A DNA stretch of 64,000 bases from positions 18,448,598-18,512,597 of the forward strand of contig NC_135560.1 of NCBI RefSeq assembly GCF_964340395.1, read 5' to 3'. Below the pieces are notes generated by a model. It saw only the letters and a list, made by a program, of their open reading frames with translations. It did not search any database and was not told the origin of the DNA. Every line of letters begins with the position of its first letter. The first letter of the stretch is position 1. The DNA is from Glandiceps talaboti. Taxonomy: Eukaryota; Hemichordata; Enteropneusta; Spengelidae. Shown here piece after piece: positions 48,901 to 61,447 of this stretch. Both the position numbers and the translations under genes were made by a program.

Positions 48901-49150
48901 TAAATACATGATAACTACAAATAAAGACTGCTATCGACATTCATTATATCCCAAAACATCACCACTATGGAATGCGCTACCCCAAGAAGTTCACTGTGCA
49001 CCCAACACACAAAGCCTTCAAAACTGCACTGAATGCTATCAATACTAGGGCCCCTTAGTACTTTGATGGTATTGCCCAACATATGACCCTTGACTACGTA
49101 CACGACAACCAGTATTGGTGCTTGTACGTCTACGATACAGATACAGATAC
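45960..49150 (+). mobile_element. CR1-like non-LTR retrotransposon, inactive
   Basis: In order: a PHD-type zinc finger (ECENCECWHHKECI to WLCDTC, 45990-46105), an apurinic endonuclease (NVNCQSVRAKLHKF; RPPSTG; GDFSLPNIDW; ISDHEVV; 46330-46950), and a reverse transcriptase ([60 protein letters not shown]; 47809-48260). A typical CR1 C-terminal domain follows (RPRLEYCSAVWDP to SPLWNALP) to about 49047, and then a short 3' tail with GATACA repeats (49133-49150). PHD-bearing ORFs are known for CR1-group LINEs. It is dead: part of the endonuclease is deleted near 46400, there is a frameshift near 46640, a TGA at 47806-47808, further shifts near 48140, 48225 and 48660, and the first catalytic Asp of RT motif A has become Glu (MEFSKAFD). 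The 5' end is probably truncated. Confidence 0.9.
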
Positions 49151-49452
49151 TTATGTGATTATCAAAGGTTGCATTTTTATATTATACGTTGATTTGTCGT
49201 GAGAGATGTAGAAGTTCCTAGAGATACTTCAAAATGTCTCAGCATAAGTTAAACATAAAATGTGAAACAAAAATAACCACTAAAAACCACATTGTAACAG
49301 ACTGTGTCCCTATAAACACGTCTTTGAAATTACGCTTGTAGTAAAGTAAACATAATAATAATGAGATAAATTCATAGCCGATGACTTAAGAAATTTTCAA
49401 TTTATTTCAACATAAAATTTCTCATTTTTTCACGAATGTAAAATAACATTAA

Positions 49453-49790
49453 GGTAGAGTGCACATTGGGGACACATTCCATTGAAAATCAAAATTTGTA
49501 AAAAATCTCTCCAAACGTTGCCATAAGAAAGCTTGTGTCCGGTCTTTTTTTTTAAAAGGTGACATTTTTAGGGTTCATAGTTTTGTAGTTATCTAGTATT
49601 CCCCCAATACTGTCAACAAAGTATTTTGCGGCCATATTGGATTCTAAAATGGCGAAGTAATGTTGCCCTCTATTTCAAGAATGGGTACGGCGACATTTGA
49701 TTTATTTTCTTGATCTTAACTAAGAATGAGTTTTCTTGAACAAGGTATCAGCAACAGTTAGTAAATTTTATTTGCAAGGTGCATACTACT
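49453..49790. mobile_element. TTAA-flanked MITE
   Basis: A 338-bp stretch begins GGTAGAGTGCAC and ends GTGCATACTACT. These are imperfect inverted repeats (9 of 12 positions) bordered on both sides by TTAA (49449-49452 and 49791-49794). TTAA target use is typical of piggyBac- and Kolobok-type elements. A 25-bp interior block (49628-49652) is repeated in reverse at 42481-42505, so relatives exist nearby. Non-coding. Confidence 0.55.
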
Positions 49791-49799
49791 TTAAGGATA

Positions 49800-51999
49800 A
49801 TTTATATTTTTTGTACATAAAAATAACTTAAGTAGAACATGATGATTAGCAAGAGAAATTGATTGCTATTGAATTTGAAGGATATGCCAACCACTTAACT
49901 TATACTTGAGACGCCAAAGCATATACTAGTAAGGAAATTGATGTGTGTGTACAGGGAAGGTTATTCATACAAAGTCTCGGCGCACAACTCACGACAACCT
50001 GAGAATCCGCCATTTTGAACCACCTGTTAAAAGGGTCGACATAAGAACGATAATAAATCATCTCTGTATGCTCGACAACGCGGTAAATTGGACAATCACT
50101 ACATTTTGCATCTGAAAGAAATGTATTTTTACAAGTAGCCGTATTACCCTATATGCTGAGTGAAACGTGTGTTTATCTATCAGCCTCTAGCTGTATGTGT
50201 ATACATGGCTGGGGGGGGGGGGGGGGAGGTCACCGCCTGCCCTTTGATCGGCACTGCCAAGACAGGAAAAAAAAGTTGTATTTGGCCATAAAGGCAATGG
50301 ATGTCGTCTAGGTATGGATGAGATAGTCATAAATAGGTAATAAAGCTGAAGAAAATATATGCTGAAAGCAGTTACTATGGAGATTAGGTTTATGAGTAAT
50401 TTTATCATCATTTTAGTAAATTACAATATTTCGCTTCAGAGAGTGAAAATGGTACAGTTTAGCAATCAGTATTGGTCATAACGCTCACATCTAGATTCAT
50501 CACTGTTACCATTGGACAGTAATCAACCATAAATATGGCAACAACATTTTTTATATTTCCGCTGTCTTTTCGTGCGCACTTGCAATTGTAGAAGGTGAGG
50601 TTGCCATGGGAACGTTGTAAGAGGAGAAGAGGGCCACCATGAACGCAGCCTTATTGATAAAAATCGCAGGGGATGTTGTCGGTACTTTTGAAGACTGTCA
50701 TGTGAATTGGCGAAAGATAGGATTTCTTCATCACGCGGTATAAAGGAAGGCAAAATAAGTCCATCCCCTGTATTGAATATATGTTGTTGTACTCGGCTGC
50801 ACTCTCCCCAACGACATAAATACATGTATAGGTGCGTGTGTGTGTTTGTGAAAAGCATAATGACCGCCTTACTATTTACTTTGCTTTGCATTGTCAATGT
50901 AAGAATTGCAAATTGCATTACTAATTCACTTAAGTGAATCCAAAATAGACTAAAATATAAAAGAATGCTACGACTAATTATCTTTCTTGCAAGCAGCACA
51001 TATCAAATTATGACAGTGTGTCGTTTTCATGACAGAAGAACATAATAACGAAACGACATATATAGTATATAAGAATCAGCCTTTTTCATAATCAAAATTG
51101 TAATAAAAAAAAGCATATAGTCTTCTGTTAAGGTAAATACTTTGTATCAATGTCTCTGTAATTTCAACTGTTACAACTTGATAAATGAGAAGATAAAACC
51201 CCGCCATTAAAATCTCAAATTTCTGACATGTACGATGGCACAGTCTGATCGTCGTTTTTCTACAAACGTAAAGATAAACGAGAACTACTTCTCAAAAGGT
51301 TACGAGTTTTCTAGATCATGTAGGAGTTAGTGTCTGGTTGCAATTATTCATTCGTTTGGATGTTTGTATATACAATGTATTAATCTCGATTCTTCCCTCC
51401 TTGTTAGATTCCCTATAATAACAATAATCAGTGTACCATTCAAGCAGCATTTCTCATCCAGGCTACGTCTTATTAACTGTTAGAGTAATTCGGTTTTTCA
51501 TTTTTTATTTTTAGCTCTGATATGTGGAGATTAGCTCAGCTTCATGCCAGCAGTAGAACCAAATTCGTATATGTCTTATATCACTTTCTCAAAGACTAAA
51601 TGTACTTCAATATTTGTAAATGCAACAATACAATCCATATATTTATTCGAAGGATGTATGCAAAGATCATGTACTGTCGACTATACAATTAGTTCTTTTA
51701 ATATCTCTGACAACTATGGTAAACCGTGCCATATGGTCTACATTTATTTCAAAGCCTAATGTATAGATTGACATCATGGTTTGCGTATTCAATTAGCGCC
51801 AAAAATAGACAATCATGTAGGCGAATGCTTTTTGAGATATTCAGCAAAGACATATATACTTCCACCAGTCTTCAATCAAACGGTATATGAATGTTACTCT
51901 TTGTTTTAGTTTTGACAGCAAAATATTTAATGACTGTATCTGAGTGACTCGGAGAAAGTTTATTTCAGCGGGAGCACTGAGCTAAGCAACAAAACATTG
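49800..51999. other. non-coding stretch, no gene recognised
   Basis: It holds a G run (about 50211-50227) and AT-rich sequence. A 158-residue minus-strand ORF (50523-50999) has no recognisable domain and ordinary composition, so I do not call it. CAACTGTTACAAC near 51167 is the reverse of the core of the minisatellite that follows. Confidence 0.5.
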
Positions 52000-52800
52000 A
52001 GTTGTAACAGTTGAGTCAGAAACGTTATACCTCATCGGGTTGTAACAGTTGAGTCAGAAATGTTATACCTCATTGGATTGTAACAGTTGAGTCAGAAATG
52101 TTGTACCTCATTGGGTTGTAACAGTTGAGTCAGAAATGTTATACCTCATCGGGTTGTAACAGTTGAGTCAGAAACGTTGTACCTCATCGGGTTGTAACAG
52201 TTGAGTTAGAAACGTACCTCATTGGGTTGTAACAGTTGAGTCAGAAATGTTGTACCTCATTGGGTTGTAACAGTTGAGTTAGAAACGTACCTCATTGGGT
52301 TGTAACAGTTGAGTTAGAAACGTTGTACCTCATTGGGTTGTAACAGTTGAATCAGAAATGTTGTACCTCATTGGGTTGTAACAGTTGAGTTAGAAACGTA
52401 CCTCATTGGGTTGTAACAGTTGAGTCAGAAATGTTGTACCTCATTGGGTTGTAACAGTTGAGTTAGAAATGTTGTACCTCATTGGGTTGTAACAGTTGAG
52501 TTAGAAATGTTGTATCTCATTGGGTTGTAACAGTTGAATCAGAAATGTTGTACCTCATTGGGTTGTAACAGTTGAATCAGAAATGTTGTACCTCATTGGG
52601 TTGTAACAGTCGAATCAGAAACGTACCTCATTGGGTTGTAACAGTTGAATCAGAAACGCTGTACCTCATTGGGTTGTAACAGTTGAATCAGAAACGTTGT
52701 ACCTCATCGGATTGTAACAGTTGAGTCAGAAACGTTGTACCTCATTGGGTTGTAACAGTTGAATCATAAACGCTGTACCTCATCGAGTTGTCACAGTTGA
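52000..52800. repeat. 38-bp minisatellite, 22 copies
   Basis: The unit is GGGTTGTAACAGTTGAGTCA then GAAATGTTGTACCTCATT. Four or five copies lack the four bases TTGT in the second half and are 34 bp long. Point variants (GAGTCA/GAGTTA/GAATCA, ATT/ATC) are distributed in a pattern of higher-order duplications. The core GTTGTAACAGTT recurs in another minisatellite at 59735-60020. Confidence 0.97.
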
Positions 52801-53054
52801 GTGAGGTGAATTATGTATTATTTTACTATGGTATCATCATTAGATCTGAACAGTTTGTTTGTTATAGCCGGTCAAATGAAATTTTAATTTATTAATGTGT
52901 TGGCACAAAAGCATAAATTGTTAATTCATGAAATAAAATGTTTATCTTTCCTATGATTCAATAGTTAGTATAATTCTCTGTTCTCATTTTGCTATGACAG
53001 TTGGTTTATTATGAGAAAACGTTGTGTAGTTATGCTCTACCAACAAGTATTATT

Positions 53055-53290
53055 GTTCAATCCTAGAATGCATTTGTGCACTCATAGAATGTAAACAATA
53101 TAATTTATCAAATGGTAGTATTTCGTGCAAGCTCCCCTGACGATCTTCCATGCATGATGATGACTCTATCCTAGAAAGTACATGTATTTGTGCAGTCATT
53201 AAATGTTTTTTTAAGTGTTTTAAAAAATCATGCAAGCTCCCTGACGATTTCCCGATCCTAGATTGTATTTCATGCAATCGTTGAACGTTA
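53055..53290. repeat. diverged tandem repeat, about 115-bp unit
   Basis: Two to three copies share TCCTAGAATGCATTTGTGCA-like starts and 'CATGCAAGCTCCCTGACGAT'. Non-coding; ORFs over it are artefacts. Confidence 0.55.
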
Positions 53291-54442
53291 AAAATGCATT
53301 GACTGTATTTCTGGCTAGATTAAGATGTAAACAATGTATTTAGTGCAAGATTTTTTTCAACTCCTGTCAAAATGTGTAAAAGATGCAAGTGTAAAATGTG
53401 AATAATATATTTTGCGCAAAATATCTGACTTCCGCGCCATATAGACTTCACATAGCGACGGAAAACGGCGAGTTTCGGGCATCACCGTCAGAACAACGAC
53501 CGACTTCAAAGTACCACAGACAAGGAACTATAAATATCTGACAATACAGATAATATATTTGTAAGAGCGGATTGAAAAGTCTGCGGCCGTTGATGGCGCC
53601 CGACAACGTCCCGTCGCGGCGTACGTACGGGCCTACAGACTGCAACTTCATTGACATACATGCATACTAAAGCATTGGAATTTGGAAACCTGATAGGTAC
53701 AATGTAGACTATACAATGCTAGTTGTTGTTATAAAGCACACGATAACCTGATAGGGATACTTGATGCTTCAATACAAAATACTAGTAAAGTGAAAGCACA
53801 ACGAAATATCACATTCGTGTTGAATGCACATCTAGTAATTCAGACCGATAATAAACGATGTCAATCAACAGTGAGGGCAAAATGACAAGCTAAAGCAATA
53901 CACTGCTAGAGGGCGTCAGCACTCAGGTGCATAAGTCTATAAGATCTATGATGTTATAAACTGCAGCTGTGTTAGGTAGGTAGTTAACGATGGTGTAAAA
54001 TACACCATTGTTAGCACTAAAATATTCTGTACACATCTCGTAACTCACTCCGTTGCCAACTTTATGCCGTTGCAACATTACTTTTATCACGATGTGAACA
54101 CACTCCAGACATAGATATAAACTTGAACGCAATTTCATATAATTCGTCTTGAAAATTAAAAGTTACTCCGAATAAATGATTTAAATACAGATCAAATTCA
54201 ATACAGGCAGGTATTTCAAAATATTAGCTCAAAACATGCTATACTAATTAAAACGACTATACTGTAGACCTCCATTCATATATGTCTTTCAAGTTGGGTA
54301 TAGACTGTAAATATGCATCCATAATAATGTTTTTGTCTGTGTTGCTCTTTCCAAGAATAAAACACGAGGCAATAAACGTTTTTCTCAGTATGAATAATAT
54401 TGAACTAGGTTTTAACATATTGAAATCATGGTTTGATATCGA

Positions 54443-55939
54443 CTACAATACAGGTCGTATCTTCATCTCCACAGATTTCAGAAACTCGTTGCCTTCCCAA
54501 TTCAGCCATATAACTGCACTCACACTCTTCAGATTAGCTAGGTATAGACCGTTAAGATTAGAGTTAAGACAACTCTTGTACCACCATGGTCCAGCCCAGT
54601 TCATTGCACAGTTACGGCTACTCTCATCATTATCCCGTTCGCGTGTTGAGAACAACATTTCATTGTGATACGTCAAAGAATCGCCTATGGAGTAGAATAA
54701 CAAACAAACTTACAAACAACGGAAATTGTACGGGTTATTTTTATCCGTTCACAAACAAAATGTTCTTTAAGGTGGCAAAAACAATTGTCTGATTTATTGT
54801 TATGGTGATTATATTGATAAAAATATATGCAACATTATCACATACAAATAAGACAGGATTTCATATTAAGATATACAAGCCGTTTCAAGTTACCACTTAC
54901 CGGCACCGTTTGAAACATCCATGCAGAAACCAATAAGAAACTGCATATTCTACACTAAGACTAATTTTTGCTGCATACTTGTACTTGTAGTATTGTACTT
55001 ACTGAAGCATACCTAACCACCACTTGCAATTGACTGAGCTTAAACTTGGTATTAAGATATAACTTAATGATCTGATGACGTAATTTATTACGCGTCGTAT
55101 AAAATGTCGACGAAATCCCTACTATGCAGTACACTGTTCCAACAATGCCAGAAGAGAATGTACAATCGTATACGTACCGAAGCCATGTATCGACATTCAT
55201 ATTATACTAAAATAGATTCATAGTCAATGTTTCCTGTAAGTATTTTCACTTGAGTAGAAACCTTATTTAATAGTCTGTAAGTTACGCTGTGACCGGGCGT
55301 CCTCACACATCGGTCAACCCTCTCATGGGGGAAGGTGAGGGAACGGTGCGACGCGACGTATCTGTCAGTTTAACACTTCATAAACTCAGTTTGTGAGCCT
55401 TTAAAGAATAAAGTAACAAATAATCAATTTAGACAAGATGTATATTCAATTGCTAATAGCGACGGGGCATAGGTCATTCATAGCCCCTTCCGAGCTGTGT
55501 CCGTTGGGGCATATATAAAGTCAACCTTACCTGCATTCCCTGAATAATTACCAATGTGTAGTTTGTATTTGTTGGATTCATCCTCTATATAGAAGCTGTC
55601 ATACTTTGCATATGCCTTGTCACCATCGAACGACTCCATATCGATTCTGAGTTCATACCGGCTACTGGTGCTAAGTTGATGGATCTTGTCATTTCCCAAC
55701 CAGAATTCACCGCTCAGATTACCAAAGCCAAGTTTGTATTCCTCCCAATAATGATAGAAATTAACGCTGCCATCTTCTCTTCTCTGTAAAACCTTGATAA
55801 TAATGGCATAATAAGTGACCTAATTAATTTCAAATATTTATTGAATTTCTTTTAATGCAAGGTCTGTTCAAGATAATTATGTATTTGGTTGATTGTCGTT
55901 TGATCATGAACTTGTTAAAGAATACTAAAGTCTTAATAG

Positions 55940-56024
<85 letters not shown>

Positions 56025-57707
56025 GTTTCACTCTCTAAAAGTCACTGACGCCATTGAGTACACGTTTACACTGTATGACTATTATAAAAAAACGCAACCA
56101 TTTTAGCTCACGTTACAAAGCCAGCCATGTCGTTGCCATTTCAACGGGAGTGTCATACACGCCCGGGGTCAGACACGTCAACAGTACTAGTGAGCGGTTC
56201 TCTGGATCTCCACATGGACCCCAGTCTTAGGAACAAACAAACAAACAAACAAACAAACAGGCACACACACACACACTAACAAACAAACAAACAAACAAAC
56301 AAAACAACTAAACAAACAACAAACAAACAACAAACAGACAAACAAACAAACAAACAAACAAACAAATGAAATATCACTTTAAACTCAGAGATAACAATAC
56401 AGTAACATGTATATGCAAGAAATCAAGTCACGTGCCGTTACCGGCATCACACGGCTGTATCATGTTTTAGGTTTGTCAAAACACCACACCACTAATAAGC
56501 ACGAATTTTACCCAACATCTAATGAGCTCTAACGGAAACTAACAAATATGAGCATCATATTTCATTAACCTAACTCTGTTGTTTTTTCGGTAATGTGTAT
56601 AAAACAGACAAACAGACACCCCTTTCACACACATCAATGGCCATCGCCACTACAATAATTCCAGTCTCCTTATGTGAGATAGTAAAAATGTGAACTATAA
56701 TATAGACAATATTCAGTGTTTGTTTTCTTCATTTTCTTCCCTTTGAAATTCGTAATTATTAGAGAATACTTACTGTCCATCCTCCTGAATCTGTATCCAT
56801 GTCACAGTAAACCTCAAAACTTTGGTTACTCCATGCTGGCTTTATGCTATAAACTCCACTTTTTGACACCTTTTCTAGTATCTCCGAGCAATCCGTCTCA
56901 TACTCTAGAACACATTTTGAAAAAGGAAGTTAAAAACGTCGAAAATATGATCACATATTCAAAATCACACTGTCAAACGTCATTTAAAAAATTCTATCAA
57001 CAGTTGAAATCAAATAACACCGACTATCTCTACTGCATATTTTTATGCGATTCTAGTCCTATGAAACACGTGACGGTACCTGTTTCTTTCAGCTCATCCA
57101 CGGAGGGTCTATGATCCAACTTTATTTTAAGTTCATCGATGGTGTGTTGTTGATTGGTTATAACATTTTCCAGACGGACTGTTACTTCGTAAAAAACTTC
57201 CAAACTACGGTAAACGTGCAATTTGAAGACTTCCATGTTTTCCTGTAAGCTGGATATTTCTATCTCCTGGCGATGCTGCTGCTCACCAATAATTTCTTCC
57301 AGACGGTCTGTTTTGTTGCGAAGACTGTCCTCAATGTTCTCTTTGTAGTCTTGTATGTTTCCCTGTAAGTCAGATACTCCCAGCTCCTGGAGATAATACT
57401 TCTCAACAATGAGACCTCTCCATTTCTCAAATTCCTGTTTTTGGATATTGATGTTGTTACTCAGCTTGTTCATGCGATCGTCCAAAAGTTCGACATTGTC
57501 CTCCACGTCTTCCAAATTCACGACTGTATCCAGAATGGTTTGGCATGCTGCGTTTTCGTTGGAGGGGAGGGTGAACACATAGGCACATACATCTGACTGG
57601 TAGCAATAATTCTGGTCATCTGTACACTCGGAGTACTCCTTGGCCAGTCTCTGTTGACCATGAGAATACACAATGATTTGCAACATGAAAACCCAAGTCG
57701 CCCACAT
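54443..57707 (-). CDS. secreted angiopoietin-like fibrinogen-related protein, complete
   Basis: Four exons, 57707-57080, 56904-56774, 55792-55531 and 54684-54443, join in phase (GT-AG introns) to 420 residues. The ATG at 57707 opens a signal peptide (about 1-17). The frame extends about 27 bases upstream, but only to a TTG. A cysteine cluster (C28, C35, C41, C55) includes CAYVFTLP (41-48), a motif also found at the N-terminus of angiopoietins. Residues 60-205 are coiled coil with several leucine/glutamate heptads. A complete fibrinogen C-terminal domain follows (about 213-420): DCSEILEKVSKSG, VYCDMDTDSGGWT, EFWLGNDKIHQLS, the calcium loop region RERDNDES, NCAMNWAGPWWYKSC with both disulfide pairs, and a terminal MKIRPVL. 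It should act outside the cell as an oligomeric lectin- or ligand-like protein; receptor and ligand are unknown. TA and AAAC microsatellites fill intron 2. Ficolin- or fibroleukin-like naming is equally possible. Confidence 0.93.
55940..56019. repeat. (TA)n microsatellite
   Basis: About 40 TA units in an intron of the fibrinogen-related gene. Confidence 0.98.
56233..56365. repeat. (AAAC)n microsatellite, interrupted
   Basis: AAAC units with a CACA block (about 56262-56275) and AACA slips. Intronic in the fibrinogen-related gene. Confidence 0.95.
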
Positions 57708-59249
57708 TTTGGATGTCGGTCGTTGCAAGGTCAATGAATGTTCTGTACGTAATAAGAGGATGGCATCAAACTTAAATTTAAATATGCCGGTTAAAATTTG
57801 AATACGATAGAAAAGCTACAACATTAGCATACAATGAGAAATTGATTACGCCCAAACGGAATATGGTATATAACGTCCATGGTATGTTTATTTCAATTTT
57901 ACAACTGTCAAAGTCTTGATACAACCTACGAAAAAAACACCGGTGTGTTTGTTTGAAAGAAGTGAGCATAATTAAGGAAAGACTTCTGACAAAGTCAATA
58001 TTAGGTAAAATACCAATACAACAGCAGGTGCCGCTGTTGTAGGTTCAAGCAATGTTTTTATTAGCGTGTTACCAAATTAACACTAATTGAGTTGTGTGTC
58101 TTCGCATGAAACTTGTCTCATTCCAAGTGAACGCATCGGTGTATGAAGAGCAGAATGATACATTGAAGATAAGCAACTATATTCTGATCTGGTATGCCTC
58201 TTCGACGGGAGTACAATTCATCTCAATTTAATGTGACAACAAATTTGTTTTTTAAATTTTATCATATAATGGTCATGATAACAAAGTAATGACTTGGCCT
58301 AGTTTCATGATATTATCTCAGTTTTGCAGATTTCCTGTCAACAGTGCTATTCTTATACCTTTTCAAATTCACATTTCCGCAGGATTCATATGTCCCCTGT
58401 CGATGGTATTGTGGAAGTCGCATTCGACAGCTGTTTAAACACAAGAGTGTTGTGTGTAATATATTTTGAATTGCTACAAAAAAATGTCAGACCAAATAAT
58501 TGATCGAATTATAATTTGTAATTTGATTCATTTCACCCTTTGTATAGTTTTATATCGAAAATAATAAATATTGAGAAAGGTTTTGAAACTTTTAATCCTT
58601 CGAAGTATTTTCTGTCAATATTATACGTCACTGGGCAATGCGATTAGGAGGCACCCTTTGCATAATCAATTCTTGTAAATGTTAAAATAGATAGATATAG
58701 AAAGTAAAACCTATTGATAAATTTTGTAGCCAAAGAAATCTTACCTTCTCTGATACCATAGATCTTGTTGGTCCCCTCCAAGACCTATGCTGAGACTTCT
58801 TTATGTATGTGTGTGTGCATTGAGTTTGATCTAATGCAAAGTGGTTACAAAAGACATGTTAAAGAACTACACATTTTAGTGTTTTCGTTCGTCGATGACA
58901 TTTGAATCTTACAGTATGACTAGTCTTTGAATTTTTGAATTTGAATTTATTAGGTAAAAATTTATGCAAGTACATATTAAAATACAATGTATAGAAATCA
59001 CGAAAGATATCAAACACATACAAGTATTTTTAAAATGTGGTCCTCGTAGGGATGTTCAAAACGCCGTGGCAACAATGGTATATTACATCAGACATGACAG
59101 AAAACCAATTAGAATGATAAAATACACACGTGATTAGACTCACAATTAAAAAGAGGAAGGACTAAGATGTTACAAAAAGTCTAAAATATTATGTTCTCTG
59201 ACCTCTTGTTTAACCTCTAGTCAAATATAAAAACCCGGATTTCCATCAC

Positions 59250-59250
<1 letters not shown>
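57708..59250. other. upstream of the fibrinogen-related gene, no gene seen
   Basis: It should contain the promoter and leader of the fibrinogen-related gene at its left end. A LINE-like AATTTGAATTTATTAGG motif near 58936-58955 may mark a retroelement 3' end in reverse orientation. Nothing else is recognised. Confidence 0.45.
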
Positions 59251-59565
<315 letters not shown>

Positions 59566-59734
59566 GTTGTGTGTGCGCATGTGAGTTTTATAAGTCAATG
59601 CATTTCAGGTTAAATATGGGGCTTTTCTTATGCCTGTCAATGGTTTCAGGGAAATTAGAAAAAAATAAGAGACGATAAACATGATTTCTGAATTGTCAGG
59701 TTTTGATATTGTTTATTTATGTTTAGCATATATT

Positions 59735-60020
59735 CCTGGAGTTGTAGCGGTTCTGTGAAAAGTGTTGTAGGCTGACATCACTGCATTTGTAGCAGTTCGG
59801 AGAAACAGTTGTTGCTCGACGTAACTGAGTTGTAACAGTTTGATGAAAATAGTTGTAGTCTGGTCAATCATTGAGTTGTAACAAACAGTGAAAAGAGTTG
59901 TAGCCCCGCCAATCACTGACTCAGAGTTGTAACAGTTCGGTGAAAAGAGTTGTAGCCCCACCAATCACTGAGTTGTAACATTTCGGTGAAAAGAGTTGTA
60001 GCCCCACCAGTCACTGAACT
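59735..60020. repeat. 46-bp minisatellite, 6 copies
   Basis: The consensus starts GTTGTAACAGTTCGGTGAAA and continues AGAGTTGTAGCCCCACCAATCACTGA in two pieces. Left-hand copies are more diverged. It shares the core GTTGTAACAGTT with the 38-bp minisatellite about 7 kb upstream. Confidence 0.9.
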
Positions 60021-60846
60021 CGCTGTATTTATTCTTGTTTAGAGGACCTGAAAACCAATTGTGACCAACCAATCGCGCGACTTCTCTCAGAGAGCCTGTT
60101 GTACGCTAGGGCAAGGCATTATCGGCCGGTAAACACTCAGAGTTTGGACTTCAACCTCTTGACGTATTTGCATATCAAGAACAGATTCCGGGAGCATACT
60201 ATAATAAGCATTTTTGGATTTGCTGAAAGACTCAAGAAATTAAGTGTGAACTCATCTCAGGCCCTTTAAATAATTACTTGTTATAGTTGAGATGGCTATT
60301 CATTGTGTTCTTTACTACGATTTGATGATTAATGCCGTCGATATTTGATCAAACTGTTGTGTGGAAAGTAATCTATGTGTTTACACTCAAAACAATTGTG
60401 GTAATCCCAAGGGAAATCAAAAAGATTGCAAGCTAAGTTTCATTTATCATTTTTAATTATGTCAGCTATATGATTACCTGCGACAGTGTCCACATTTTAC
60501 AAATATTATCATTATATTATATTACAAACACATCTGCATTCAATTTAATTTTAATATCTTTGGTATGATTAAATAATTGTTGACTGACGTGTGTATTTGG
60601 TCAGTCAACCTGATCCAGCAAAGTATACAGATAAATGTATCTTTTGTGTGCTATATGGGAATGAAAACAGGAAAGTGTCAGACCACAGTCTCTTAGTCGT
60701 ATATCAATGAGTAGAGATTCTAGCGATCTTGGTGATCGGTTGGCTACAGGTATACATAGGTGTAAGCGATTCAGAATCTTGTCATTGGACGCCAAGCCAC
60801 GACACGAAGAAGACTACATAAAAAGGCAAGTTAATGTGAATTATAT

Positions 60847-60935
<89 letters not shown>

Positions 60936-61447
60936 GTATATAGTAATGTCAAAACTCTGTATATTGATTACCAAGCCATCAACTACAGCTGCCAAGCGGT
61001 GTAATGCAGTTTTAAATTCGCTCATTTAAAAAAAAAAATACACATTTAAATTTTGCGTCGAAAATTGAGCCTCGGTTACAGACTGGGTCACTTTAACCGT
61101 CACTCAAGAAGAGTTGTTATTAGCGGCATTCAGTTCACAAGTCGTAAAAGTTATCGGAGAAATTGTTTGTTCAACTAATTTGAAAGAGAGAAGATTTGTA
61201 GCTCTTTCATTAAAATATCCGAAAGGAAATGCAAGTGACGTACGCTACTTCAAATGTCCAGTTCTGAGATTTTCTTGGTAAGGTTGTGTTTCGCAAACGC
61301 ATGTGAACATACTTCTCTGACATGTGTTCATTGGACATAATTTGGTGTCCTGTGACAGGAATGTACACTGCATGCATACTATAATAACGTACCGCTTCCC
61401 TGCCTTGAACACAATTTTAAAAAGGAATTTTTTTTCACCTTTAGATC
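60021..61447. other. upstream of the DEG/ENaC exon
   Basis: Non-coding apart from a long TA microsatellite. Just before the coding exon (61430-61444) a T-rich tract ending CACCTTTAG looks like a splice acceptor, so a 5' non-coding exon probably lies in this stretch. Confidence 0.5.
60847..60931. repeat. (TA)n microsatellite
   Basis: About 42 TA units. Tyr-Ile ORFs on both strands are artefacts. Confidence 0.98.

Noticed and set aside
50523-50999. 158-residue minus-strand ORF
   Set aside because: No recognisable domain, no splice or promoter context, and composition like the surrounding non-coding DNA.
52000-52800. CRISPR-like spaced repeats
   Set aside because: Units are directly adjacent without unique spacers, and the genome is eukaryotic; it is a minisatellite.
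53448-53657. CpG-richer minus-strand ORF (VRRDGTLSGAINGRRLF)
   Set aside because: Looks more coding-like than its surroundings, but I recognise no family and find no partner exons.
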